DNA from: Pseudofrankia nepalensis
GTDB lineage: Bacteria > Actinomycetota > Actinomycetes > Frankiales > Frankiaceae
Assembly (NCBI RefSeq): GCF_016786305.1
Contig: NZ_JADWYV010000018.1
Strand: one strand, 5' to 3'
Length of the DNA: 64,000 bases
Below the pieces are notes generated by a model. The model was not told where the DNA came from and made no database searches. It saw only the letters and a program-made list of their open reading frames with translations. This document shows, piece after piece, positions 55,013 through 63,289 of the stretch. A program made the position numbers and the translations under genes. Each line of letters opens with the position of its first letter. Within the stretch, counting starts at the first letter, position 1.

Positions 55013-55959
55013 CGCGCCTCCCGCAGCCGGGGGTCGAGCAGCCGGTGCCCCAGGTCGACCAGGAAGCCGATGACGAGCACCGCGACCGTCACGAGCAGGA
55101 CCGTGCCCTGCACCTTCACCAGGTCGCGGTTGCCGACGTCGGCGATGAGCATCTGGCCGAGGCCCGGCAGCGTGAACACGTTCTCGATCACCACCGCGCC
55201 CAGCAGCAGGCTCGCGAACTCCAGCCCCAGCACGGACAGGACGGGCAGGGCCGCGTTGCGCGCCCCGTGACGCAGCAGCGCCCGGCCCTCCGTCAGCCCC
55301 TTCGCCCGGGCCGTGCGGATGTAGTCGGCGTGCAGCACCTCCAGCGTCGCCGAGCGGGCGAACCGCAGCAGCACGGCGCCCTGCAGCAGTGCCAGGGTGA
55401 CCACCGGCAGCACCAGCGAGCGGACGGCGGCGGCCGGGTCGGCCCAGCCGTCGCGCGGGAAGCCGCCCGCGGGCAGCAGCCGCCACTGGACGGCGACCAG
55501 CGTCGTGAGCATCAGGCCGACCCAGAAGCTCGGCACCGCGATCCCCAGCTGGCCGGCGACGGACAGCGCGTGCCCGGCCGGGCTCCGGTGCCGGGAGCCG
55601 GCGAGGATCCCCAGCGGCACGCCGACCAGGACGGCGAGCAGGCTCGCGCCGGCGACCAGCGGCAGGGTGACGGTGAGCTTCTCGCCGAGCTGGCCGGACA
55701 CCGAGACGCCGTTGAGCGCCGACGTGCCGAAGTCGCCCCGCAGCACGCCTCCCAGCCAGCTGAGGTACTGCTCGGCCAACGGCCGGTCGACGCCGAGCTC
55801 GTGGCGGATCCGCTCGACCTGCTCCGGCGTCGCCCGCGTCCCCGCGATCACCTGCGCGACGTCGCCGGGCAGCAGCCGCAGCAGCAGGAAGACGAGCACG
55901 CTCGCCACCAGCAGCGACAGCGCCAGCAGCCCGAACCGGCGCAGCAGGATCAGCGCCAT
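55009..55959 (-). CDS. Peptide-type ABC transporter permease (DppB-like)
   Basis: This 316-residue permease has LLRRFGLLALSLLVASVLVFLLLRLLPGD at the start, the usual DppB N-terminus, GTRATPEQVERIRHELGVDRPLAEQYLSWLGG, and the EAA loop YIRTARAKGLTEGRALLRHGARNAALP. AGGAG lies 7 nt before ATG 55959; the upstream open frame is Arg-rich noise. Downstream overlap with DppC is ATGA. About 250 bp separate it from the binding-protein gene, with a long inverted repeat between. Confidence 0.9.
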   Translation of the reverse strand: MALILLRRFGLLALSLLVASVLVFLLLRLLPGDVAQVIAGTRATPEQVERIRHELGVDRPLAEQYLSWLGGVLRGDFGTSALNGVSVSGQLGEKLTVTLPLVAGASLLAVLVGVPLGILAGSRHRSPAGHALSVAGQLGIAVPSFWVGLMLTTLVAVQWRLLPAGGFPRDGWADPAAAVRSLVLPVVTLALLQGAVLLRFARSATLEVLHADYIRTARAKGLTEGRALLRHGARNAALPVLSVLGLEFASLLLGAVVIENVFTLPGLGQMLIADVGNRDLVKVQGTVLLVTVAVLVIGFLVDLGHRLLDPRLREAR

Positions 55960-56126
55960 CGCGGGCTCCTCGGCCCGGCCCGGTGTCCGGCGCCGCCGAG
56001 CGGCTCGTCGCCGACCGACTTGTCGCCGGCCAGCCCGTGGCCCGCGGCGGTCGGCGCCCGCCGAGCGCCGGCCGGGCACGCCGGCCCGGTCGGCGCCCGC
56101 CGATTCTTGAGCGGTCTGGTCACGAC

Positions 56127-56211
56127 TGAACCTTTTCCGTCGCCGGTTCGCTGTCGAGATCTCCAGGCACTCCAGGACGGCCACCGAGTCCGGTGAGACG
56201 GAAAAGGTTCA
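56127..56211 (-). promoter_or_regulatory. 15-bp perfect inverted repeat between binding-protein and permease genes
   Basis: TGAACCTTTTCCGTC (56127-56141) and GACGGAAAAGGTTCA (56197-56211) are perfect inverted repeats, 55 bases apart. On the minus strand one arm includes the TGA stop of the binding-protein gene. In mRNA this would form a stem-loop directly after the first gene of the operon. Such structures usually reduce read-through or protect the upstream message, so that more binding protein than permease is made. Confidence 0.75.
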
Positions 56212-57768
56212 CAGGGTGACGACGATCTTCGACGCGTCGAAGCGCGACGAGGTGTTGTTCTCCGGGTAGCCGCTGATGCCGGTCCTCGCGACCTGGATGG
56301 ACTCGCCGAGGAGCAGCCAGTCGCTGACCGCCTTCTCGGAGACGAGCCGGGCGAGCGCCTTGAAGTTGGTGTCGCGCTCGGCGTCGGTCGTCGCGGTCAC
56401 CGCCGCCTGGTAGAGCCGCTGCGCCTCGGGGTCGTTGTAGCCCCAGTAGTAGTTCGTCTTCGCGTAGTTGCCGAGGTCGCGCGGTTCGGCGTGGTCGACC
56501 AGGCTGAGGTCGTAGTCGTGGTTCGTGAAGACGTCGGTCAGCCAGGTCGGGAACTCGACCGAGCGGATCGTGACGTTGACCCCGATCTCCTCGAGCTGCG
56601 AGACGATGTACTCGGAGATGGTGCTCGGGTAGATGTTCGGGACTGTCAGCGTCAGGTCCAGCCCGGAGGCAAAACCGGCGTCGGCGAGCAGCTTCTTCGC
56701 GTTCTCCGGGTTGTACTTGTCGATGCTGGTCAGGTCCTCGTACCAGGGGTCGAGCGGCGGGACGTCGCTGCCGATCCGGATGCCCTGGCCAAAGGTCTTG
56801 AGGAGCCCGTCCTTGTCGATGCCCTGCCGGATCGCGTGGCGGACCCGCTCGTCGGACAGCGGCGCCTTGGCGTTGTTGAACCCGAGCGTGAACTTGTCGG
56901 TCGTCGAGCCCTTGACGATCGTGAAGTTCGGGTCGCCCTCGTAGGCGTCGAGCAGGTCGCTGTCCAGGATCGCGCCGATGTCGACCTGGCCCGTCTTCAC
57001 CGCGTTGTTCTGCGCGTTCACGTCGGTGATGTAGCGGAAGACGACCTCGGCGACGCCGGCCTGGTCGCCCCAGTAGCTGTCGTTACGGACCAGCGTGATG
57101 CTGTCGCCGTGCTTCCAGGAGTCGAACGTGAACGGCCCGGTGCCGACCGCGGTCTCGGCGAGGTCCGTCGCGCCGTCCTTGAGCACGGCGCCGGCCGGGC
57201 CGGTCAGCCAGAAGGTGAAGTTCGCGTCGCGGCTCTTCAGCTTCAGCACGACGGTCTTCGGGTCGGGTGAGGTGACCGACTCGAGCGAGGCGAAGTCGCC
57301 GGCGTTCGGGTTCGTCGAGCCGGGAGCGATGACCTTGGAGAGCGACGCGACGACGTCCGAGGCCGTCAGCGGGGTGCCGTCGTGGAACGTGACCCCGTCG
57401 CGCAGCGTGAAGGTGTAGGTCAGCCCGTCGTCGGAGAGCTTGTACTCGCTGGCGAGCTTCGGGGTGATGTTCCCCTCGTCGTCGCGCTCCAGCAGTCCCT
57501 GGTAGACGTTGTTGAGCAGCACCTGCGCGATGGCGACGCCGGAGCCCGTGGTGATGTCGAGCGTGCTCGGCTCGAGGACCAGGCCGACGACGACCGTGGC
57601 GTTCGGGTCGGCCGTTCCGCCGCCGACGGCGCCGGCCGGGTCGTCGCTCGCCGCGTCACCCCCGCAGGCGGCGAGGACCAGCCCGGCGGCCGCCGCGACG
57701 GCGGTCAGCGCCAGCCTTCCTCGCCGGCGGCGTGCTCCCAGCCTCAGCGTGGGTGGTCGGACCTTCAT
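56209..57768 (-). CDS. Peptide-type ABC substrate-binding lipoprotein (SBP family 5)
   Basis: This 519-residue extracytoplasmic receptor has an Arg-rich N-terminus, hydrophobic core and lipobox VLAACGG with the lipidated Cys near residue 35. The SBP_bac_5 domain has VLEPSTLDITTGSGVAIAQVLLNNVYQGL, DGLTYTFTLRDGVTFHDGTPLTASDVV and LPLDP-like PPLDPWYEDLT. AAGGAG precedes ATG 57768 by about 10 nt. The start continues upstream in frame but without coding pattern. First gene of the leftward operon, behind a leader peptide with a C-terminal Cys. With an SsuD-like gene across the gap it may bind a sulfur-containing compound rather than peptides. Confidence 0.9.
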   Translation of the reverse strand: MKVRPPTLRLGARRRRGRLALTAVAAAAGLVLAACGGDAASDDPAGAVGGGTADPNATVVVGLVLEPSTLDITTGSGVAIAQVLLNNVYQGLLERDDEGNITPKLASEYKLSDDGLTYTFTLRDGVTFHDGTPLTASDVVASLSKVIAPGSTNPNAGDFASLESVTSPDPKTVVLKLKSRDANFTFWLTGPAGAVLKDGATDLAETAVGTGPFTFDSWKHGDSITLVRNDSYWGDQAGVAEVVFRYITDVNAQNNAVKTGQVDIGAILDSDLLDAYEGDPNFTIVKGSTTDKFTLGFNNAKAPLSDERVRHAIRQGIDKDGLLKTFGQGIRIGSDVPPLDPWYEDLTSIDKYNPENAKKLLADAGFASGLDLTLTVPNIYPSTISEYIVSQLEEIGVNVTIRSVEFPTWLTDVFTNHDYDLSLVDHAEPRDLGNYAKTNYYWGYNDPEAQRLYQAAVTATTDAERDTNFKALARLVSEKAVSDWLLLGESIQVARTGISGYPENNTSSRFDASKIVVTL

Positions 57769-58205
57769 GGTCGTGGTGCTCCTTGGACTCGTCAGGAAGC
57801 CGGAAGTGGGCGTTGCCGGCTGGCTGGGGCTGGGACTGTGGAACGGGCGCGTCGGCGAGCCGGTCGGCGAGGCCGCCGTGCTCAACCGGCCGGCGCGGAA
57901 TGACCGTCGCCGCGAGTGGTTCGTCGGGAGTGGTTCGTCAGGAGTGGGCCGACGGGAACGGGTCGATGGGAAAGGGCTGACGGTGGAAATGAACACGTTC
58001 CGGCGCCATCGAAAAAAGGGCATGACAAAACCCGTCGTTCTCGGCGGCCCCCGCTCGGTGTCGGCGTCAGGGAATACCGGGGCGGAGGCCGCGCCGCCGA
58101 ACGGGTGACCCGAAGTCAGGGAGCGGCGGCGTCCTGGGCCGCGGCCTTTCGGGGTGACCGCCTGGCGCGCCGCCACAGGCCGCCCCGGGGATCGGAGGGC
58201 GACGT
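57769..58205. other. Long leader/untranslated region before binding-protein gene
   Basis: About 440 bp between the attenuator-like hairpin and the binding-protein start. It contains near-repeats (gagtggttcgtcgggagtgg with variants around 57908-57970) but no gene I can support. It would be the 5' leader mRNA of the ABC operon. Confidence 0.45.
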
Positions 58206-58229
58206 ACGCGGCCCCGGACGGGGCCGCGT
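58206..58229 (-). terminator. Attenuator-like hairpin after leader peptide
   Basis: ACGCGGCCCCG and its exact complement form a 24-bp hairpin with a 2-base loop. On the minus strand it begins at the first base of the leader-peptide stop codon. Translation to the end of the leader would place the ribosome over it. It is very stable and has no U-tract. Confidence 0.65.
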
Positions 58230-58357
58230 CAGCTACAGAGGCGGCTGGCGACCCTCATCAGATCCACCGCGCGCCGGCTGGTCAGCGGGACCGTGACCAG
58301 CGCCGATCCCCAGCCGGACGGCCGGGCGTGGCGGCGGGAGACAGGCGTCGGCTGCAT
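58229..58357 (-). CDS. Leader peptide with C-terminal Cys (sulfur-type attenuator)
   Basis: A 42-residue open frame not seen at normal length cut-offs. It ends LTSRRAVDLMRVASRLCS, which resembles actinobacterial leader peptides of the pattern LTSRRHVDLxRVxSAxC that precede sulfur-uptake and sulfur-assimilation genes. The penultimate residue is Cys, so ribosome stalling at low cysteine would occur at the last codons. A perfect hairpin starts at its stop. It precedes the peptide-type ABC operon and lies beside the SsuD-like gene. I am confident of the motif, less so that it is translated: no strong ribosome site is seen before ATG 58357. Confidence 0.65.
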   Translation of the reverse strand: MQPTPVSRRHARPSGWGSALVTVPLTSRRAVDLMRVASRLCS

Positions 58358-58828
58358 GGCGCGCAGCGTACCCCACATTCCCTACTGACGTAGTTTCTTT
58401 AATGCAACCTGGCTGTAGCGATCCGCGTTCGCGGGCGCGTCGGGTGACGGTATGCGCGCGTTACCTGGGCACGGTCATTTTCGAGTAACAGTTGCGCAGC
58501 ATCAATGCAGCGATTGCCGCGGCGGTTGACGTGAGTTGTGTGCCGGTGCGACGCTCGTCGAGCTGGGCCGCCGACCGCTGGTCGCGGCCGCTCCGGAAAC
58601 TCGGCCGGTGCCCCGTGGTGCTTTCCGCGTACCCGGGAAAGCGCGGGGAGCCGACCGTCCGGGCTTTGCCGCTCCGTCGGCGCCGGTCACGAGATCCGGT
58701 TACCAGGTCCATTCACGAGCCATACCTGTTCCCGCCGCCAGCCTGCCCCGCCGGCGCGCCCCGCCCGCCAGGCGAACCGTCGGGCGGGCGCGCGGCCGGC
58801 CGCCCGAGACGAAGGAGAACCCCGCGCC
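58358..58828. other. Divergent promoter region before the SsuD-like gene
   Basis: No long gene. Contains the less GC-rich stretch around 58380-58410 (ttccctactgacgtagtttctttaatgcaacc), a likely promoter area for both directions. A 25-codon frame 58452-58529 (rightward, two Cys near its end) may be a second leader, but support is weak. Confidence 0.4.
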
Positions 58829-60022
58829 GTGCCCCTGCACCTGCACTGGTACCTGCCGACCAACGGCGACGACCGGGGCATCGTCGGTTCGGGTGACGGG
58901 GAGCCCCGCCACGGCGCCGAGGGCGCGGTCCGGTACTCGCGGTTTCGCGCGCCGACCGTCGGCTACCTCGGGCAGATCGCCCGCGCCGCCGAGCAACTCG
59001 GCTACGAGGCGGTGCTCACCCCGACCGGGCTGTGGTGCGAGGACGCCTGGATCGTCACCGCGGCGCTGTCCCAGGTCACCACCCGGCTGCGGTTCCTCGT
59101 CGCGTTCCGGCCGGGACTGATCTCCCCGACGCTGGCCGCCCATCAGGCGGCCACGTTCCAGCGGGTGTCCGACGGCCGGCTGGTGCTCAACATCGTCACC
59201 GGCGGCGACTCGGCCGAGCAGCGCCGGCTCGGTGACCATCTCGACCACGACCAGCGCTACGCCCGCGCGGACGAGTTCCTGGCGGTGCTGCGCGGCGTCG
59301 CCGGCGCCCGGCCGGCCTTCGACTTCACCGGCGCGCACTACGACGTCCGGGACGCGAGCGTCGACGTCGCCCCCTGGGGACCGCCGCCGGTCTTCTTCGG
59401 TGGCGCGAGCCCCGCGGCCGAGCGGGTCGCCGCCCGGCACGCCGACGTCTACCTGGCCTGGGGGGAGACCCCGGCCCAGATCGCCGAGCGGCTCGGCCGG
59501 ATGCGCGAGCTCGCGGCCGCGGCCGGGCGAGAACGGGACCTGAGCTTCGGCATCCGCTTCCACGTGATCAGCAGGGACACCGCCGCCGAGGCGTGGGCCG
59601 AGGCCGAGCGGCTGCTCGACGGCCTCGACGACGCCCGGATCGCCGCCCACCAGGCGGTCTTCGCCGCCAGCGAGTCGGTGGGGCAGCGGCGGATGGCCGC
59701 GCTGCACGGCGGTGACCGCTCCCGGCTCGAGGTCCACCCGAACGTCTGGGCCGGCTACGGGCTGGTCCGCGGCGGCGGCGGCACCGCGATCGTCGGCAGC
59801 CACGAGCAGGTCGCCGAGCGGATCGAGGAGTACCACGCGCTCGGCCTGGACCACTTCATCCTCTCCGGCCAGCCGCACCTGGAGGAGGCCTACCACCTGG
59901 CCGAGGGCGCGGCGGTCCTGCTGCGCGCCCGGGGCCTGCTGGCGCCGCCCGCGCCCGCGCCCGCGGCCCTGCCCGGCCCGCCGGCGCCACCGATCCCATC
60001 TGTCGCCGCGCCGGCCGGGTGA
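58829..60022 (+). CDS. ssuD: Alkanesulfonate monooxygenase-like flavin enzyme (LLM class)
   Basis: This 397-residue FMNH2-dependent monooxygenase cleaves the C-S bond of alkanesulfonates to aldehyde and sulfite. It follows SsuD closely: LHWYLPTNGDDRG at the start, YLGQIARAAEQLGYEAVLTPTGLWCEDAW (with the active-site Cys), LRFLVAFRPGLISPTLAA, NIVTGGDSAEQR, and LDHDQRYARADEFL. AAGGAG lies before GTG 58829. A Pro/Ala-rich tail of ~30 residues ends the protein. No flavin reductase is in the window. With the leftward ABC operon and the leader peptide it forms a sulfur-scavenging region. Confidence 0.88.
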   Translation: MPLHLHWYLPTNGDDRGIVGSGDGEPRHGAEGAVRYSRFRAPTVGYLGQIARAAEQLGYEAVLTPTGLWCEDAWIVTAALSQVTTRLRFLVAFRPGLISPTLAAHQAATFQRVSDGRLVLNIVTGGDSAEQRRLGDHLDHDQRYARADEFLAVLRGVAGARPAFDFTGAHYDVRDASVDVAPWGPPPVFFGGASPAAERVAARHADVYLAWGETPAQIAERLGRMRELAAAAGRERDLSFGIRFHVISRDTAAEAWAEAERLLDGLDDARIAAHQAVFAASESVGQRRMAALHGGDRSRLEVHPNVWAGYGLVRGGGGTAIVGSHEQVAERIEEYHALGLDHFILSGQPHLEEAYHLAEGAAVLLRARGLLAPPAPAPAALPGPPAPPIPSVAAPAG

Positions 60023-60093
60023 CCGGCGGCGCGGCTCGCGGCCGTAGCCGACCGTTCGTCCGCTTCCGACGACCCTACGAGGAGACAGTGACC

Positions 60094-61470
60094 ATGGCCA
60101 CGACCAGCGCGGTCAGCGATGACGCGACGCGGGCTCTCGGGCCCGCGGCCCACGCGGCGGCCCCGGCCGGCCCGGCCGGCCGCCCCCCCCCCGCGGGCGG
60201 CCGCCAGGGCCGGCGCGGCGGGCTTCATCGCCGCCCGAACCCCCGGCCGGGCGCGCCCGCGCGCACCTGGTCGCGGCCCCGCTATCGGTATGTCGCGGCC
60301 GCGGTCGCGGTGCTCATCGCCGCGACGACGGGCTCAGCTCTCGCGCTGAGCGGTGGGGACCTGCCCGGGGCCGCCGGCCAGCTGCCCACGCCCAGCCCGC
60401 CGCCGGCGACCGGCGCCACCGTGGCGTCAGCCCCGCCGACCGCGTCGGCCGCGTCGGCCGCCCCACCGTCGCCGCCGTCGGCCGACGAGATCAGGCCGCG
60501 GCTGCTGGGCGCGCCGTTGCCCACCGGCACCGACTGGGCAACCAGCGCGATCTTCTCCCCCAGCTCCCCGATACTGATCACCGCCAACCGGGACGGAAGT
60601 CTGCGCCAGTGGAACATCGAGGATCCGGCCAGGCCACGCGCTCTGGACGAGCGATTGACGGTCAACGGGCTCGCCGGGGTGGCGTTGTCGCCGGACGGGC
60701 GGATCCTGGCCGCGAGCACGAGAGCCCGCGCATCCGATCTTCCCGACGTGGGCCCGCCCTCACTGCGGCTCTGGGACACCTCCGTCCCGGGCGTCCTTCG
60801 GCTGCTCGGCTCCGTGCCAGCCCACCTGGACACGGTGATATCGGTGGCCTTCCATCCCCGGCGCCACCTTCTGGCCACGAGCAGCTGGGACAAAACCGTA
60901 CAGCTGTGGGACGTCAGCAACCCGCGCCTGCCGGTTCCGCTGGGCACGCCGCTCACCGGCCACACCCACTGGGTGTTCCCGGTGGCCTTCTCGGCGGACG
61001 GGAATCTGCTGGCCAGCGGCAGCATTGACGGCACCGTGCGGCTGTGGGACGTCAGCAACCCGCTCCTGCCACGGCCGGTGGGCAGGCCGCTCGCCGGTCA
61101 CAGCGCCGGCGCGTACTCGCTCGCCTTCGCGCCGAACGGGCGCGTCCTGGCCAGCGGCGCGACCGACGGCACGATAAGGCTGTGGGACGTGTCCGACCCG
61201 GCCAACGTCCGCCCGCTCGGCGCTCCGATCACCGAGCACTACGACCGGGTCTGGAACCTGGCCTTCTCGCCAGGGGGCGACGTCCTCGCCAGCGCGAGCG
61301 CCGACCTCACTGCCCGGCTGTGGGACGTGCACGACCCGGCCAACCCTCGCCGGATCGGCGAGCCGCTAAGCCACCCCGACATCGTGATGGCGGTGTCCTT
61401 CAGCGCGGATGGCCGCCATCTCGCCACCGCCAGCTGGGATCACATGGTGCGGCTGTGGTCACTGGCCTGA
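60094..61470 (+). CDS. Membrane-anchored WD40-repeat protein
   Basis: This 458-residue protein has a low-complexity Ala/Pro/Arg N-terminus, one membrane segment (YVAAAVAVLIAATTGSALAL), a Pro/Ala linker and a seven-bladed WD40 propeller (units such as GTVRLWDVSNPLLPRPVG ending in VRLWSLA). The layout after residue ~65 matches the C-terminal part of the nuclease fusion at 18310, but no nuclease is present. ATG 60094 is chosen since GAGGAG lies 9 nt upstream. A run of ten C at 60183-60192 lies in the coding part before the membrane segment and could cause frame slippage. Role unknown, perhaps a protein-interaction scaffold. Confidence 0.8.
   Translation: MATTSAVSDDATRALGPAAHAAAPAGPAGRPPPAGGRQGRRGGLHRRPNPRPGAPARTWSRPRYRYVAAAVAVLIAATTGSALALSGGDLPGAAGQLPTPSPPPATGATVASAPPTASAASAAPPSPPSADEIRPRLLGAPLPTGTDWATSAIFSPSSPILITANRDGSLRQWNIEDPARPRALDERLTVNGLAGVALSPDGRILAASTRARASDLPDVGPPSLRLWDTSVPGVLRLLGSVPAHLDTVISVAFHPRRHLLATSSWDKTVQLWDVSNPRLPVPLGTPLTGHTHWVFPVAFSADGNLLASGSIDGTVRLWDVSNPLLPRPVGRPLAGHSAGAYSLAFAPNGRVLASGATDGTIRLWDVSDPANVRPLGAPITEHYDRVWNLAFSPGGDVLASASADLTARLWDVHDPANPRRIGEPLSHPDIVMAVSFSADGRHLATASWDHMVRLWSLA
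60183..60192. repeat. Ten-C homopolymer in WD40 gene
   Basis: A run of ten C within the N-terminal coding part of the WD40 gene. It could be a polymerase slippage or sequencing-error site. One base more or less would shift the frame before the membrane segment. Confidence 0.85.
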
Positions 61471-61530
61471 CGGCCACGCATCCGCCGGCGTCGGCGCCGA
61501 GCATGCCACCAAGCCGCCGCTTGACCTGAA

Positions 61531-62004
61531 GTGGACGTGAGGAAGCAGCCTGAGCTCATGACAGAGCTGAGGCAGACGACGACGGCGGCGCAGCCCGATG
61601 ACGCGGCTCGGGCGGCGGATCTGGCGGCGATCAGGGACGTCGTGGCCACCGTCGAGCACACGCAGCAGCACGAACTCGTCGACGAGTTCCTCGAGCTCTT
61701 CCGGGCCGACGCGATCTGGACGACGGGGCACGGCCGGCGGCTGTTCGGCCGGGACGAGATCTCCGCGTTCGCCCGGCAGGTGCTCCCCGGCGCGATGGCG
61801 AACCTGCGCGGCTGGTACGAGGTGGTCCACGTGCTCTTCATCCGGCCGGACGTGGCGGCGGTGAAGGTACGGCAGCGCTACACGAGGCCGGACGGGGAGC
61901 CGATCGAGGGCGAGAGCGAGGGCAGCCCGCTGTACGTCATGGCGAAGGAGGACGGGCACTGGCGGCTGGTCGCCTGCCAGAACACGGGGGTCATCGACGA
62001 GTAG
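61531..62004 (+). CDS. SnoaL/NTF2-like (SgcJ/EcaC-type) protein
   Basis: This protein of up to 157 residues has the cone-shaped NTF2-like fold: DLAAIRDVVATVEHTQQHELVDEFLELFRADAIWTTGHGRRLFGRDEI, then KVRQRYTRPDGEPIEGESEGSPLYVMAKEDGHWRLVACQNTGV. The pattern is that of SgcJ/EcaC proteins, with the hydrophobic pocket in the barrel. GTG 61531 is the longest start; ATG 61558 is as likely. Stands after the WD40 gene by 60 bp, same direction. Function may be isomerase, hydrolase or ligand binding. Confidence 0.78.
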   Translation: MDVRKQPELMTELRQTTTAAQPDDAARAADLAAIRDVVATVEHTQQHELVDEFLELFRADAIWTTGHGRRLFGRDEISAFARQVLPGAMANLRGWYEVVHVLFIRPDVAAVKVRQRYTRPDGEPIEGESEGSPLYVMAKEDGHWRLVACQNTGVIDE

Positions 62005-62029
62005 GCCGTCACGGCCGGCGGCTCCCGAC

Positions 62030-62051
62030 CCCTCCTCGGGCGGGAGGAGGG
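62030..62051. terminator. 8-bp hairpin between convergent genes
   Basis: CCCTCCTC and GAGGAGGG with a 6-base loop, between the SnoaL-like gene and the convergent phosphatase gene. Symmetrical, so it may act in both directions. Confidence 0.5.
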
Positions 62052-62131
62052 ACCGGGCGAGGCGCCGCGGCGGGCCAGGGCGGGCCTTGGTGAGGGTCCT
62101 TCGATCCGATCGTGGGCGCGAGGTCCCTCGG

Positions 62132-62908
62132 TCAGCCCGGTTCGATGATCATGTCGCGCCATCGGCCGATCTGGTCGTGCGTCGCGCCGTTGGCGACGAG
62201 GAATCCGGCCACGCCGCCCGGGGCGGCATCCACGATCTCGAGGACGGCGGCGATCGCCCGGGGGTCGACGGCGGGCGCGGCCCGGGGAAGCTGGCCCGAG
62301 GTGGCCCGCTCCCGCAGGTGCCGGTATTCCTCCCGACGGGCCAGCGCCTCCCGGATGAGCTGGATCCGCTGTTCCGTGGCCTGGTAGTCCGCGACGATCG
62401 CGTCGCGGTCGACGCCGGCGACCGCGAGCAGCACCGCCACGGTGACGCCCGTGCGGTCCTTGCCCGCCGCGCAGTGCACCAGCGCCGGGGTGCGTGGCCC
62501 GGACACGAGGAACTCCAGGACGCGAGCCAGCCCGGGACCGGCCGACTCGAGCATGCGCGCGTACAGCTTGGCGTAGTCGTAGCCGGCCGCCTTCTCGCGC
62601 ATCACGGCGGGGTCGGTGAGGCCGGTGAGGTCCAGCAGCGGCTCGTGGAGCCAGGTGATGCCAAGGCGCGGGAACCACTCGGCTTCCCGAGGATTCTCGA
62701 AGGGCGCGCGTAGATCGACCACGCCACGCAGTCCGACGTCCTCACGCAGCAGTTCGATGTCCTCGGGAGTGAGGTTGTCGAGGCTGTCACCGCGGAGCAG
62801 CACCCGAGGCCGGACGGTGCCCCCGGCGGCGGGTAGCCCGCCGAGGTCCCGCACGTTGTGAGCCCCGGCGAGCTCGATCCAACGAGGTATGTGGTGGGCG
62901 GTAGTCAC
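62132..62908 (-). CDS. Tyrosine-protein phosphatase (Ptp-like, MptpB type)
   Basis: This 258-residue protein phosphatase has the P-loop ALVHCAAGKDRTGVTVAVLL (HCxxGKDRTG), in which Cys is the nucleophile and Arg binds phosphate. The N-terminus IPRWIELAGAHNVRDLGGLP and GDSLDNLTPEDIELL match bacterial tyrosine phosphatases of the MptpB/IphP type. The lysine in the P-loop suggests lipid or dual phosphatase activity. GTG 62908 gives the family N-terminus; ATG 62953 would add 15 residues. No signal peptide. It converges with the SnoaL-like gene. Confidence 0.86.
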   Translation of the reverse strand: MTTAHHIPRWIELAGAHNVRDLGGLPAAGGTVRPRVLLRGDSLDNLTPEDIELLREDVGLRGVVDLRAPFENPREAEWFPRLGITWLHEPLLDLTGLTDPAVMREKAAGYDYAKLYARMLESAGPGLARVLEFLVSGPRTPALVHCAAGKDRTGVTVAVLLAVAGVDRDAIVADYQATEQRIQLIREALARREEYRHLRERATSGQLPRAAPAVDPRAIAAVLEIVDAAPGGVAGFLVANGATHDQIGRWRDMIIEPG

Positions 62909-63289
62909 CCTGAGACCGTAAAGCCGATCGGTGAAGCGCGGGTGAACATGCATCCGTCGTCCCGCGGCCCACGAGAGTAGCAGGCTCGAGCCGAACCACC
63001 AAACGTCACCAGATCGGCGTTCTCGGTGACAGCAAGGTGCGACAAGAACCGCCTGACGGCTACCCGACAGCCGGCGGACGGTCCCACGGCAAAGTGGGTG
63101 AATCGGCCCCAATATGCTGACCGCGGTGCACGGGCACCCGTGTGGCCGAACCGTGGTTCGGCGGCGCGCGGAGCCCGCGGAGCCAGACAGATCGTGTGCC
63201 GGCCCCGGACCGCCTCCAGCGCCATCCGCGACGAGAAGGGTGCTGGGCGACTTGTACGGCGGGCCCCAACCCGGACGACGGAGGACTGG
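62909..63289. other. Divergent intergenic region
   Basis: About 380 bp between the phosphatase and the WS/DGAT gene. The first 45 bases may be coding if ATG 62953 is the phosphatase start. Otherwise I see only a likely promoter region and no RNA gene. Confidence 0.4.

Noticed and set aside
58452..58529. 25-codon rightward frame with two Cys near its end as a second leader peptide for the SsuD-like gene
   Set aside because: It lacks the LTSRR-type motif and a ribosome site, and short frames with two Cys occur by chance. It was not annotated as a gene.
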